Shown piece by piece: positions 7,787 through 14,742 of a DNA stretch of 20,086 nucleotides. Position numbers and translations under genes: made by a program. The notes beneath the pieces are model-generated. The model ran no database searches. It was not told the origin of the DNA and was given only the letters and a program-made list of their open reading frames with translations. The stretch's first letter is position 1. Each line of letters starts with the position of its first letter. The stretch is from CAZQYB01 sp964582985 (GTDB lineage: Bacteria; Planctomycetota; Phycisphaerae; Sedimentisphaerales; Anaerobacaceae): assembly GCA_964582985.1 (NCBI GenBank), contig CAZOUM010000049.1, forward strand, positions 1-20,086, written 5' to 3'.

Positions 7787-8137
7787 CTATGGGCTATTTT
7801 GCTCTTTTTGGAGTATCTGCTCGATTTGCTGTTCGAGGGCTGGGACTTTGTTTGTGACGACGTCCCATACAATATCGTAGTCTACACCGAAGTAAGCATG
7901 GATTAACCGGTCTCGCATTGCTGCAATTGCTTTCCATTCGATATGGGGGTATTTTTGTTTGAAGTCGTCAGGGATTTTTTTGGTTGCTTCTCCTATGATT
8001 TCTATACTGCGGACAAATGCTCTCTGGAGAGTTTGATTTTGAGAAAACTGATTTTGACTTAGTTTTTCTGTCTGTGACAGAAGATATTTTGTTTCATCCG
8101 AGATATGGCGCAGATATTCAACGGCTGAAAATGCCAT
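7787..8137 (-). CDS. hepT: HepT-like HEPN ribonuclease toxin
   Basis: The product (116 aa) is an all-helical HEPN-domain protein (DUF86 family), the toxin of the HepT/MntA type VII toxin-antitoxin class. The catalytic RX4HXY motif is present as RDRLIHAYFG, with R75, H80 and Y82. In characterised members H and R serve RNA cleavage and the tyrosine is AMPylated by the partner antitoxin. I chose the ATG at 8137 because AGAGGT lies six bases upstream; a TTG six bases further up is too close to that site. It overlaps the end of mntA by 20 bases, so the pair is translationally coupled. Its stop lies at the broken end of a truncated neighbouring gene (7712-7786), which suggests that the module arrived by insertion or rearrangement there. 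Confidence 0.9.
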   Translation of the reverse strand: MAFSAVEYLRHISDETKYLLSQTEKLSQNQFSQNQTLQRAFVRSIEIIGEATKKIPDDFKQKYPHIEWKAIAAMRDRLIHAYFGVDYDIVWDVVTNKVPALEQQIEQILQKEQNSP

Positions 8138-8426
8138 ATTCAACCTCTTTCATAATATAGGGTTTGAGGTAAGGACTGAGTGACTCGACGGTCACTAATT
8201 CAACGCGATGGCCAAGTAAGTCTTCCAGGAGAAATGACAGATTGATAAAGTTGTCAAAGGTCTTTTTGCCTTTTTCAAATTCCGCTATTAAATCTATATC
8301 ACTTTCCGGATTCTGTTGTCTTCGAACGAATGAACCGAACAAGCCGAGCCTTTTGACTCCGAAAGCTTGAATTTTATCGTGATTTTCTTTTATTATTGAC
8401 AAAACATCTTCTTTTTCTCGAATCAT
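8118..8426 (-). CDS. mntA: MntA-like nucleotidyltransferase antitoxin
   Basis: The product (102 aa) is a minimal nucleotidyltransferase. The signature runs GLFGSFVRRQQNPESDIDL: G31-S32, then the metal-binding pair D43 and D45, with E76 in VELVT as a likely third acidic residue. Family members neutralise the HEPN toxin by transferring AMP to its tyrosine. The antitoxin comes first and overlaps hepT by 20 bases, the usual order. The ATG at 8426 has no clear Shine-Dalgarno. All expected catalytic residues are present, so the module looks functional. Confidence 0.9.
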   Translation of the reverse strand: MIREKEDVLSIIKENHDKIQAFGVKRLGLFGSFVRRQQNPESDIDLIAEFEKGKKTFDNFINLSFLLEDLLGHRVELVTVESLSPYLKPYIMKEVEYGIFSR

Positions 8427-8518
8427 AACTGCAACCGGCCTTTATGCTAATTTCGATATATGCTATTTGCGTAATATCTCAGTTCTCAAAATGCCGCCTG
8501 AATTTGCACCCAACGAGC

Positions 8519-8541
8519 TTATGCTAACCTCTTTTGCATAA
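8519..8541. repeat. Inverted repeat upstream of mntA
   Basis: TTATGC (8519-8524) and GCATAA (8536-8541) are complementary around an 11-base loop, about 95 bases upstream of mntA and about 85 upstream of the 193-aa gene. It could be an operator in the divergent region; no other support. Confidence 0.25.
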
Positions 8542-8577
8542 AACGGCAAGGCATTTTCTGCAAGCGGGTATGCTTTG

Positions 8578-8690
8578 TAAAAAATGCGTGCAATAGGTGA
8601 AATCTGTGGTTATAATTCAATGTTATGAAGTTACCGAAGCTGGAAAAATCGGATAAGTATGTTGGCCTGTATGTGTTTGACTTTGGGGGG
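8578..8690 (+). repeat. Direct repeat, intact copy, right of the TA module
   Basis: This is the partner of 7664-7777. The block holds the conserved 39-base upstream segment (8578-8616) and the first codons of the intact 193-aa gene. Confidence 0.8.
8611..8616 (+). promoter_or_regulatory. TATAAT box of a probable leaderless promoter
   Basis: A perfect TATAAT ends eight bases before the ATG at 8625, and the same box sits nine bases before the ATG of the truncated copy. There is no Shine-Dalgarno in between. Transcription from this box would begin at or beside the A of the ATG, giving a leaderless message. No good -35 box is present at the usual distance (GTGCAA at 8588-8593). Confidence 0.4.
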
Positions 8691-9206
8691 CACGCAGGGG
8701 TTGGATTTACCGCGCAGGAGGTGGCGGAGCTTCTGGAAAGCGAGAAGTACAAGGACTGCAAGGTATATAAGATACACAAGGCCTATCCGGACGGGAAACT
8801 CGAACTGAAGGGTGTTCGGGCGGAGATTTTCCAGCTTGAGGCGGGAATGTTCTTTTATTCGAGCGATGTCGAAACGGCCGGACGGGATTTCAAGGAGCTC
8901 GTTAGTCTGGCGGTCAAGGCTGCTCCCCCTTGCCGAGCGAAGGTGCATCTGGCCAAGTACAATGACGATAAGTTTGTAGTGGCGATTATTTATCCTGCTG
9001 AGTACGATGACGAAGTAAGCTCGTGGCTTTTGGATAGTAACTATAAGACCTGCGGTGCCGCGGAAGGGGGCGTGGGAGCAGTGCAGAAGTATTATGATAA
9101 TAAGCCGGAGCTTTTAGAAAGACATCAATTGTTCGGCGAATCCGAGTTTGAGAGCAGAACTGGCGAAGAGTTATTAGGTCACATAAAGTTAGCGGTGCAA
9201 AGGTAA
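8625..9206 (+). CDS. Conserved-looking protein of unknown function (193 aa)
   Basis: I do not recognise this protein. It is soluble, with no signal peptide or membrane helix, and looks alpha/beta: KYVGLYVFDFGGHAGVGFTA near the start, then QEVAELLESEKY (31-42, helix) and KVYKIHKAYPDG (46-57). The middle contains VHLAKYNDDKFVVAIIYPAEYDDE. The reading frame is supported by comparison with the truncated copy at 7712, where most codon changes are synonymous or conservative. The ATG at 8625 coincides with the start of that similarity and has no Shine-Dalgarno. A 14-codon frame (MRAIGEICGYNSML) begins at 8584 and overlaps this start in ATGA; whether it is translated is unknown. The 66-aa gene and nrdJ follow on the same strand after gaps of 70 and 33 bases, a possible operon. 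Confidence 0.8.
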   Translation: MKLPKLEKSDKYVGLYVFDFGGHAGVGFTAQEVAELLESEKYKDCKVYKIHKAYPDGKLELKGVRAEIFQLEAGMFFYSSDVETAGRDFKELVSLAVKAAPPCRAKVHLAKYNDDKFVVAIIYPAEYDDEVSSWLLDSNYKTCGAAEGGVGAVQKYYDNKPELLERHQLFGESEFESRTGEELLGHIKLAVQR

Positions 9207-9242
9207 CTTGTACTTGTTAGCGAATAGTGACTCATAGCCCGA

Positions 9243-9277
9243 ACGAGTCACGAGCCACGAGCGACGAGGCACGAAAA
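9243..9277 (+). repeat. Heptamer tandem array with ACGAG core
   Basis: Five successive seven-base units are read: ACGAGTC, ACGAGCC, ACGAGCG, ACGAGGC and ACGAAAA. The last base is the A of the ATG of the 66-aa gene, and the GAGG of the fourth unit serves as its ribosome site. A related array with a TCGAG core lies at 13603-13644. Confidence 0.6.
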
Positions 9278-9477
9278 TGTCTGTTCGTAATAAAATCAGT
9301 TCATTTCTTGGTTCGCTTGCAGGGGGGATTTTGTTGATATTCGGCAGGTCGACGGCTAAGCCGACTGTAGATGATTACAAGCGAGAGGAGTTTAAAACGA
9401 GTACGCAGCGTCTGGGCATACGATTTACCGAAAGGATTCGCAACGTCTTTCGCTTCCGATGGCTTAGAAAGTTTTAG
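9277..9477 (+). CDS. Small basic protein with hydrophobic N-terminal segment (66 aa)
   Basis: The product starts MSVRNKISSFLGSLAGGILLIFGR, a possible single membrane-associated segment, followed by a charged middle (KPTVDDYKREEFKTS) and a strongly basic end (RFTERIRNVFRFRWLRKF). It has no domain I know. The ATG is preceded by GAGG about eight bases upstream, formed by the heptamer array. It lies between the 193-aa gene and nrdJ on the same strand with short gaps, which supports it as a real gene. The basic, aromatic tail could bind membrane phospholipid or nucleic acid; that is only a guess. Confidence 0.55.
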   Translation: MSVRNKISSFLGSLAGGILLIFGRSTAKPTVDDYKREEFKTSTQRLGIRFTERIRNVFRFRWLRKF

Positions 9478-9510
9478 TTTGGCATTTGCTTTTGACAATT
9501 GGGATTTTTG

Positions 9511-11361
9511 ATGAGTGAGTTTGAAATCATACCGGCACCCGGCGAAGCTCCAAAGCTCAGCAAGAATGCTCTGACGGTTTTGCAGGGCCGATACCTAATC
9601 AAAGACGAGTACGGCAAGTGTATTGAGACGCCGGCCCAGCTTTTCAGCAGGGTCGCGGCAATAGTCGCTCAGGCGGAAGCCAGGTACGGAGCGGACAGCG
9701 ACGAAATCAAGGGATGGCACCGCAGGTTTTATGATTTTTTAGCCTCGCTGAAGTTTTTGCCGAACTCGCCTGCCCTTATGAACGCCAATCGGCCGAGCGG
9801 AATGCTCAGCGCCTGCTTTGTCCTGCCGATTGATGATAGCATAGAGGCGATATTTGAGACCATCAAGCAGACGGCTCTGATTCAAAAGGCCGGCGGAGGG
9901 ACGGGCTTTTCCTTCGATCGATTAAGGCCTACGGGCGACCGGGTTGCATCGAGCGGGGGGACGACATCCGGGCCGATAAGTTTTTGGCGGGTCTTTTCAG
10001 AAACGACCGATGCGATTCAGCAGGGGGCCTTTCGGCGGGGGGCAAATATGGGGATGATGAGTGTCGAGCATCCGGATATCCTCAAGTTTCTGTACGCCAA
10101 GCAAAATCTCAAGGCGTTTACCAACTTTAATATTTCCGTCAAGGTCACTGATGAGTGGATGAGGACGCTTGCGAAGTCGGGTGGGTCTTTGCATATTGTC
10201 AAGAATCCTCGTACGCAAGAGAAGTATTTGCTGCCGCGAAAGATTAATATTGCGCACTATACAATAAATGATTTGCATAAGCTGACGGGAAAAACGCGGC
10301 CGGCTTCCGGACGAGGGCGGCGCTTCTACAGCGTCGGTGACATCTGGAAAATGATTATCAGGTGCGCTCACAAGACCGGTGAGCCGGGCGTCGTTTTCAT
10401 CGACCGAATCAATCGTGATAATCCCACTCCTTCACTTGGCCGGATAGAAGCAACGAATCCCTGCGGCGAGCAGCCGTTACTGCCTTACGAGGCGTGCACG
10501 CTCGGCAGCATTAATCTTACGAAGTTTGTAAAATCTACCAACGGCAAAGCCCAGGTGGATTGGGCGCCGCTGGCTGAGGCCGTTAAGTTGGCCGTGCGGT
10601 TTCTGGATAATATTATCAATGTGTGTAACTTTCCCGTGCGCGATACGGTGCGCCTGGCGCAGGCTAATCGCAAAATCGGGCTTGGGGTCATGGGATTTGC
10701 GGATTGTTTGTTTATGCTTGGCATACCTTATGACTCAAAGCAGGGCGTCGAATTTGGCGGCACTCTTATGCGCTTTGTCAACAAGCACGCGTGTGAGGCC
10801 AGTTGCGCTCTTGCGAATATGCGTGGGCCGTTTCCAAACTGGAATGAAAGCGTCTGGCGCACGGAGAGGAACAAGAAGGTTCGTAATGCTTCGATTACGT
10901 GCGCGGCGCCGACGGGTACGATAAGTATCATCGCGGATTGTTCTTCGGGTATTGAACCGGAGTACTCGCTGGTTTTTATTCGGCGGATGCTGGTCGGGCT
11001 AAAGGCCCGGCAGATAAATCCTGTTTTCAAGCGAGTGGCGGAAGAACGCGGTTTTTACAGCAGCAAGCTTGAAAAGCAGATTGCTAAGGCCGGCAGCATT
11101 CAAAGAATGAGGCGGATTCCGGCCAAAATACGCAGGGTGTTCAGGTGCGCCTACGATATCAAGCCACAATGGCATATTCGTATGCAGGCGGCGTTTCAGC
11201 AGCACTGCGACGCCGCAGTGAGCAAGACCATAAATTTCCCTCAAAAAGCGACGGTTACGGCCGTTGATAAGGCCTATAAATTGGCGTATCAGCTTGGCTG
11301 TAAAGGGATTACGATTTATCGACGGGGCAGCCGGGCCCGTGAGCCGATGAGCCTTTATTAG
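9511..11361 (+). CDS. nrdJ: Adenosylcobalamin-dependent ribonucleotide reductase (class II)
   Basis: The product (616 aa) converts ribonucleotides to deoxyribonucleotides with a B12-derived radical. There is no ATP-cone; the NrdJ catalytic domain starts almost at once. C102 (GMLSACFVLP) and C329 (YEACTLGSINL) fit the internal redox pair, and C318 in NPCGE (316-320) the thiyl-radical cysteine, with E320. KAGGGTGFSFDRLRPTGD (126-143) and APTGTIS (466-472) are also typical; the latter contacts the substrate phosphate. The end reads GCKGITIYRRGSR, normal for the family, but then stops after nine more residues. The C-terminal cysteine pair that usually relays electrons is absent, and no other frame downstream supplies it. 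I chose the ATG at 9511 over a TTG at 9499; its ribosome site is weak. A probable terminator follows at 11521. Confidence 0.95.
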   Translation: MSEFEIIPAPGEAPKLSKNALTVLQGRYLIKDEYGKCIETPAQLFSRVAAIVAQAEARYGADSDEIKGWHRRFYDFLASLKFLPNSPALMNANRPSGMLSACFVLPIDDSIEAIFETIKQTALIQKAGGGTGFSFDRLRPTGDRVASSGGTTSGPISFWRVFSETTDAIQQGAFRRGANMGMMSVEHPDILKFLYAKQNLKAFTNFNISVKVTDEWMRTLAKSGGSLHIVKNPRTQEKYLLPRKINIAHYTINDLHKLTGKTRPASGRGRRFYSVGDIWKMIIRCAHKTGEPGVVFIDRINRDNPTPSLGRIEATNPCGEQPLLPYEACTLGSINLTKFVKSTNGKAQVDWAPLAEAVKLAVRFLDNIINVCNFPVRDTVRLAQANRKIGLGVMGFADCLFMLGIPYDSKQGVEFGGTLMRFVNKHACEASCALANMRGPFPNWNESVWRTERNKKVRNASITCAAPTGTISIIADCSSGIEPEYSLVFIRRMLVGLKARQINPVFKRVAEERGFYSSKLEKQIAKAGSIQRMRRIPAKIRRVFRCAYDIKPQWHIRMQAAFQQHCDAAVSKTINFPQKATVTAVDKAYKLAYQLGCKGITIYRRGSRAREPMSLY

Positions 11362-11520
11362 AGGACTTTGCAGGAAAAAATGCCTGTAGAGCGGAGAACC
11401 TTTGCCAGCTTCGAGCGTAAAGGATTATAATAGGGCTTTGAGTACGCCTTTAGCGTTAAAGCCGTCGGCAGAATCTTGTCGATAACAAAAGTACGAAAAA
11501 AGAATTTTTCTCCCCTCCGG

Positions 11521-11561
11521 AAAACATCGGGTAGCTGGATGTTACTCGATGTTTTCTTTTT
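11521..11561 (+). terminator. Probable intrinsic terminator after nrdJ
   Basis: AAAACATCG (11521-11529) pairs perfectly with CGATGTTTT (11547-11555); GTA and TAC inside the loop can pair further. A C and five T residues follow on the plus strand (11556-11561). It sits about 160 bases after the nrdJ stop and before the convergent beta-helix gene. Confidence 0.5.
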
Positions 11562-11631
11562 GCACGCATCTCCGCTTATATACGAAGGATTTCCGCAACA
11601 ATAATCAATCATCCTTAATCAATAATCATTT

Positions 11632-13383
11632 TCAAAGCCCCGCCAGCCAGTTGCCGACTAAAAAATCCAGGTCACGCCAATCGACATACCCGTCTGGCAG
11701 GAAGCTCATGTCGCAGCAAGGATTCCATTGGTTATCTCCCGGCTCCGTCAGCCAGGCCAGTGCAAATATCGCAAAGTCAACCATATTCACTGAGCCGTTG
11801 CAATCGAGATCACCCGCCCCGAGCTCATAGGCGCCCATATCCACAACCGCGACGCAGTTACAATCCCCGTCTGCGACTCTCGGCCGGCCATCGAGGTCTG
11901 TTTGGCAAAGTATGGGCAGTGGGGAGCCGGGATTGCCGGCCTCAATACATGGCGAGCCCCGGCGGAGGTGATAATCCCGCAAGTTTGGGTCCGCATTGCT
12001 GCCGTCCACAAAGCAGGGGTCGAAAGCAATATTGTCACTTCCGCTGCCGGACCATCCTCCTTCAATATCGCAATAAGAAAGGACCGGAGTCCCACCCCAA
12101 CCATCTATCTCATTTGGAGTATCGCCCCAAAGAATGCAGTTTTCGAGCGATGGGCTTCCCATATCATAGCCAACTCCGCCACCAACAACGCTTTGATTGC
12201 CACTTATAGTGCAATTCCAGAGCGAGGGACTTCCCCAATTGCAGGAAACTCCCCCGCCTAGCCAACTCTGATTGTTACTTATAACACAATTCACTATTCT
12301 GGGGTTCGATTCTGATTGATCGCAATAGATTCCACCACCATCAAACCGAGCATTATTGCCTATGATTTTGCATTTAATTATGTCTGGGCTGGCAGCATAT
12401 AAGTATATTGCACCACCTTCGCCCGCATCCTCCGCCCAGGAATTGTTATCGTGTATAAAACACCCCTCAATTCTGCCACTGGTTTGTGCGCAGTAAACAC
12501 CGCCTCCGTAACCACCGGAACAACGCGATACCACTGTGTCAGTGATGATTACCGGGTGGTTGTCGCGACAGCACATACCACCACCAGAGCCGTAATCACC
12601 GGCCAAGCAATAGCTAATGTTACAGTCGCTTATGAATGGTTCGCCGCCGGAGCAGTATATACCGGCCCCATCATCAGACGCTGAATTGCTGGTTATTGTG
12701 CACTGCATTACCGTAGGGCTACCCGAGGACATAAAGAACGCCCCGCCGTCATCCTTTGCAGAGTTTGCAATCGACGTACAATTGACTACTGTGGCAGTGC
12801 TGCCGTGGAAGCTATACATCCCACCACCGTCGCGGTTGTAATTATCAGAACCATTTGCATTGCCGCCGGTGATGGTGAAACCGTCGAGGACGGCGTCGGC
12901 ACAGGCGGCTGGAGCCGTAACCACGTGGTAACTGTTCTCAGCCCGGTTCGGATGACTCAATAAATCACAAGGGTCTAACCCTTGCACATCATTCCCGTCA
13001 AGGTCACCGCTGAGGATAGTTTCGTTGGTTTGCAAATCCCGCTCATCGAGACTACTCTCGCCGCTGGCAAAGCCGCCGTAAAGTCCTACGCCGTTTATGA
13101 GCTGGAATGTGGCGGTGCGGTCGCCGGTTCCATTAGGGTCGGCTGAGTTCGCATCCGGCTTATACGTCCCATCAGCCACCCAAATGTCGTTACCGTCTTG
13201 GGCAACAGCCAAAGCATCCTGCAGATACTTATACGCCGTCGCCCACATCTGGCCGTTACCCCCCGGCGGAGCATCAGCATCAACGTAGATGACTCCTCCC
13301 GAAGCAATCGCCGGAGCCAACCCCAACAAAATTGCCGCTATTACCAGACGCCCCTTTAGATTTCTTTTCTTACCTACTTTCAT
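11632..13383 (-). CDS. Secreted beta-helix protein with dockerin-like C-terminus
   Basis: The product (583 aa) has an N-terminal signal peptide (about 1-29, ending in IASG). Residues about 30-500 form a right-handed parallel beta-helix. The repeated pattern is GGG, a short strand and a variable turn, as in GGGMYSFHGSTATVVNCT, GGAFFMSSGSPTVMQCT and GGGIYCDQSES; such chains occur in polymorphic outer membrane proteins and pectate-lyase-like proteins. HLRRGSPCIEAGN and VVDMGAYELG (up to about 522) resemble the end of choice-of-anchor Q regions. From about 525 a dockerin-like EF-hand pair follows: GDLDCNGSVNMVDFAIF and DMSFLPDGYVDWRDLDFL. Such tails in planctomycetes may attach proteins to a surface or complex; the partner is not visible here. 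The ATG at 13383 is preceded directly by AAAGAGG, closer than usual. No catalytic residues are obvious, so an adhesive or carbohydrate-binding role is possible. Confidence 0.9.
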   Translation of the reverse strand: MKVGKKRNLKGRLVIAAILLGLAPAIASGGVIYVDADAPPGGNGQMWATAYKYLQDALAVAQDGNDIWVADGTYKPDANSADPNGTGDRTATFQLINGVGLYGGFASGESSLDERDLQTNETILSGDLDGNDVQGLDPCDLLSHPNRAENSYHVVTAPAACADAVLDGFTITGGNANGSDNYNRDGGGMYSFHGSTATVVNCTSIANSAKDDGGAFFMSSGSPTVMQCTITSNSASDDGAGIYCSGGEPFISDCNISYCLAGDYGSGGGMCCRDNHPVIITDTVVSRCSGGYGGGVYCAQTSGRIEGCFIHDNNSWAEDAGEGGAIYLYAASPDIIKCKIIGNNARFDGGGIYCDQSESNPRIVNCVISNNQSWLGGGVSCNWGSPSLWNCTISGNQSVVGGGVGYDMGSPSLENCILWGDTPNEIDGWGGTPVLSYCDIEGGWSGSGSDNIAFDPCFVDGSNADPNLRDYHLRRGSPCIEAGNPGSPLPILCQTDLDGRPRVADGDCNCVAVVDMGAYELGAGDLDCNGSVNMVDFAIFALAWLTEPGDNQWNPCCDMSFLPDGYVDWRDLDFLVGNWLAGL

Positions 13384-13602
13384 CCTCTTTCTTTCTCAGT
13401 GCATATCTAAACCACGCACAGAAAAAAAGTGATCGTTTTGGTATGGGGGGAAGCTTGATATGGCGCACAAACGATGCTTCCTCACCACTCCAAACGCGTT
13501 CTTTATGATATTAACACGATTTTACGTAATCGAGCCAGAAAAGTCAAACAAATTATCAAATTATAGGACGTTATCCCGAAAAATCCAAACCCTATACGCA
13601 AT

Positions 13603-13644
13603 ACGAGTATCGAGCATCCAGCATCGAGAATCGAGCATCGAGTA
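13603..13644 (+). repeat. Heptamer tandem array with TCGAG core
   Basis: Six successive seven-base units can be read: ACGAGTA, TCGAGCA, TCCAGCA, TCGAGAA, TCGAGCA and TCGAGTA. The phase and core match the ACGAG array at 9243-9277, so the two probably belong to one repeat family. The function is unknown. Confidence 0.6.
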
Positions 13645-13733
13645 TCTGCTATAAGCTAAACGGTGTCCGGAGTAAGCTCTACGTCCTCTTATGCCTCTAC
13701 ACTGCTTCCGGCCACAAAGACCCTGTTTTTTTT

Positions 13734-13793
13734 GTCATTCGAATTTTGGTCATTGGAATTTGTTTCGAGTTTCGATATTCGAATTTCTAATTT
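13734..13793 (+). repeat. AT-rich dispersed repeat with CATTCGAATT core
   Basis: The block contains CATTCGAATT at 13736-13745 and TATTCGAATTTC at 13776-13787, with TTTCGAGTTTCGAT between. The same CATTCGAATT core appears on the minus strand upstream of secA (20006-20086). This suggests a dispersed non-coding repeat. Confidence 0.45.
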
Positions 13794-13896
13794 ACACGTG
13801 GTGTGCAACGCGTGCCTCCTTTCTGCAGCCTTCTGCTGTTTTTATTACTTATGCTGCGGTATTCTACCGCAACACGAGGCACGCGCTTTCATAAAA

Positions 13897-13996
13897 TCAT
13901 CCTGAGCTTATGCCCAAGGTGCGAAGTCCGCCGCAGGCATTCACCCTCCGTCATCCTGAGCTTGTGCCCAAGGTGCGAAGTCCGCCGCAGGCGGAC
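13897..13996 (+). repeat. Two 42-base direct repeats, the second with a palindrome
   Basis: TCATCCTGAGCTT begins both copies (13897-13938 and 13951-13992), which differ at one base and are 12 bases apart. The second runs on into a perfect palindrome: GTCCGCC (13980-13986), GCA, GGCGGAC (13990-13996); the first copy breaks off inside the equivalent arm. A short hairpin CTTG/CAAG lies inside each unit. TCATCCTGAGC followed later by GCAGTCGAAGG (13997-14007) resembles a dispersed repeat widespread in bacterial genomes. Confidence 0.7.
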
Positions 13997-14137
13997 GCAG
14001 TCGAAGGTTCTGGCCACCGCATATAATTCATTCTTTTGCCGTGACGTCACCAAACCCATAGCCCTGCGCCAAATATCTCGGATACTGCCGGATTTTTTGA
14101 GAAAAGAAATGACTTTTTTTGTTTTGTAGGTAACACT

Positions 14138-14164
14138 TTGGCAATGCGGCGCACTATGTATTAT
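14138..14164 (+). promoter_or_regulatory. Possible promoter for the sigma factor operon
   Basis: TTGGCA (14138-14143, 5/6) is followed after 15 bases by TATTAT (14159-14164, 5/6), about 27 bases before the GTG start at 14191. The spacer is shorter than ideal. Confidence 0.3.
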
Positions 14165-14190
14165 GACGTAGTTGTCCAAGAGGAAATCTT

Positions 14191-14742
14191 GTGAACGAGG
14201 ATGAGGCAGTCCAGAATTTAGGTATTGATTATGTATTCAGCCAGGAGGTCGACCGGCTTCAGCGGATTGCGGTGGGAATGGGACTCAGTGCCAACCAAGG
14301 CCGGGATATATTGCAGGATGTGTATCTTGAGGTTTTGCAGCGCCCGCCCAAATTTAAAGGCCCTGAGCAAGCGAGGCGGTGGCTGATACGGGTGACAACA
14401 AACAGATGCTTGTCGGAATTTAGACGCAGAAAACGCCATGGACAAAAGATACGAGAGATTTTTCAGCACAGGACCGAGCGAAAGCAGGCCCAGGTCAGAC
14501 CGGACCAACAAATCCTCCGGGCCGAAGAGACAGAGGCAGTCAGACAGGGCCTGGAGCAAATGAGCGAATTGCTGCGGGCCCCATTGGTATTGAAATATTA
14601 TTGTGGATTGAATGCGGGTGAAATTGGAAAAATTTTGCAACTAAAAGCAGGTACGGTACGCAAGCGACTTTGCGATGGACGAATAGTCCTGGCAAAAGCA
14701 CTGTTACAAAGGGGGATAGGCCGTGACAAAAAAGATGTGTGA
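14191..14742 (+). CDS. ECF-family RNA polymerase sigma factor
   Basis: The product (183 aa) carries region 2 near 17-82, with GRDILQDVYLEVLQRPPKF (37-55) and RRWLIRVTTNRCLSEFRRRK (62-81) forming the core-binding and -10 recognition helices. Region 4 lies at about 115-172, with GLEQMSELLRAPLVLKYYCG (119-138) and the helix-turn-helix LNAGEIGKILQLKAGTVRKR (139-158). There is no region 1 or 3, as expected of an extracytoplasmic-function sigma factor. The start is a GTG with AAGAGGA seven bases upstream. The gene overlaps the anti-sigma factor by 20 bases and heads a three-gene operon. The inducing signal cannot be read from sequence, but the membrane anti-sigma factor and secreted partner suggest an envelope cue. 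Confidence 0.92.
   Translation: MNEDEAVQNLGIDYVFSQEVDRLQRIAVGMGLSANQGRDILQDVYLEVLQRPPKFKGPEQARRWLIRVTTNRCLSEFRRRKRHGQKIREIFQHRTERKQAQVRPDQQILRAEETEAVRQGLEQMSELLRAPLVLKYYCGLNAGEIGKILQLKAGTVRKRLCDGRIVLAKALLQRGIGRDKKDV

Larger units (their letters stand above)
13384..14190. other. Gene-free stretch filled with short repeats
   Basis: No convincing gene is visible on either strand in these 807 bases, between the divergently transcribed beta-helix and sigma factor genes. Plus-strand open frames here (for example 13460-13654) contain repeat sequence and no recognised protein features. The stretch holds a heptamer array, a CATTCGAATT-type repeat, a 42-base direct repeat and a candidate promoter, listed separately. 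Confidence 0.6.

Noticed and set aside
7670..7906. 78-aa plus-strand open frame as a gene
   Set aside because: Only the first part matches the 193-aa protein; the remainder is the reverse of hepT. I treat it as a truncated remnant.
11632..13383. Polysaccharide lyase based on the beta-helix
   Set aside because: No catalytic residue pattern of a lyase family is visible; the fold alone does not establish an enzyme.
9243..13644. CRISPR-like array
   Set aside because: The repeat units are seven bases without spacers; no cas genes are present.
13460..13654. 64-aa plus-strand open frame as a gene
   Set aside because: It runs through the heptamer array, has no ribosome site and shows no recognised protein features.
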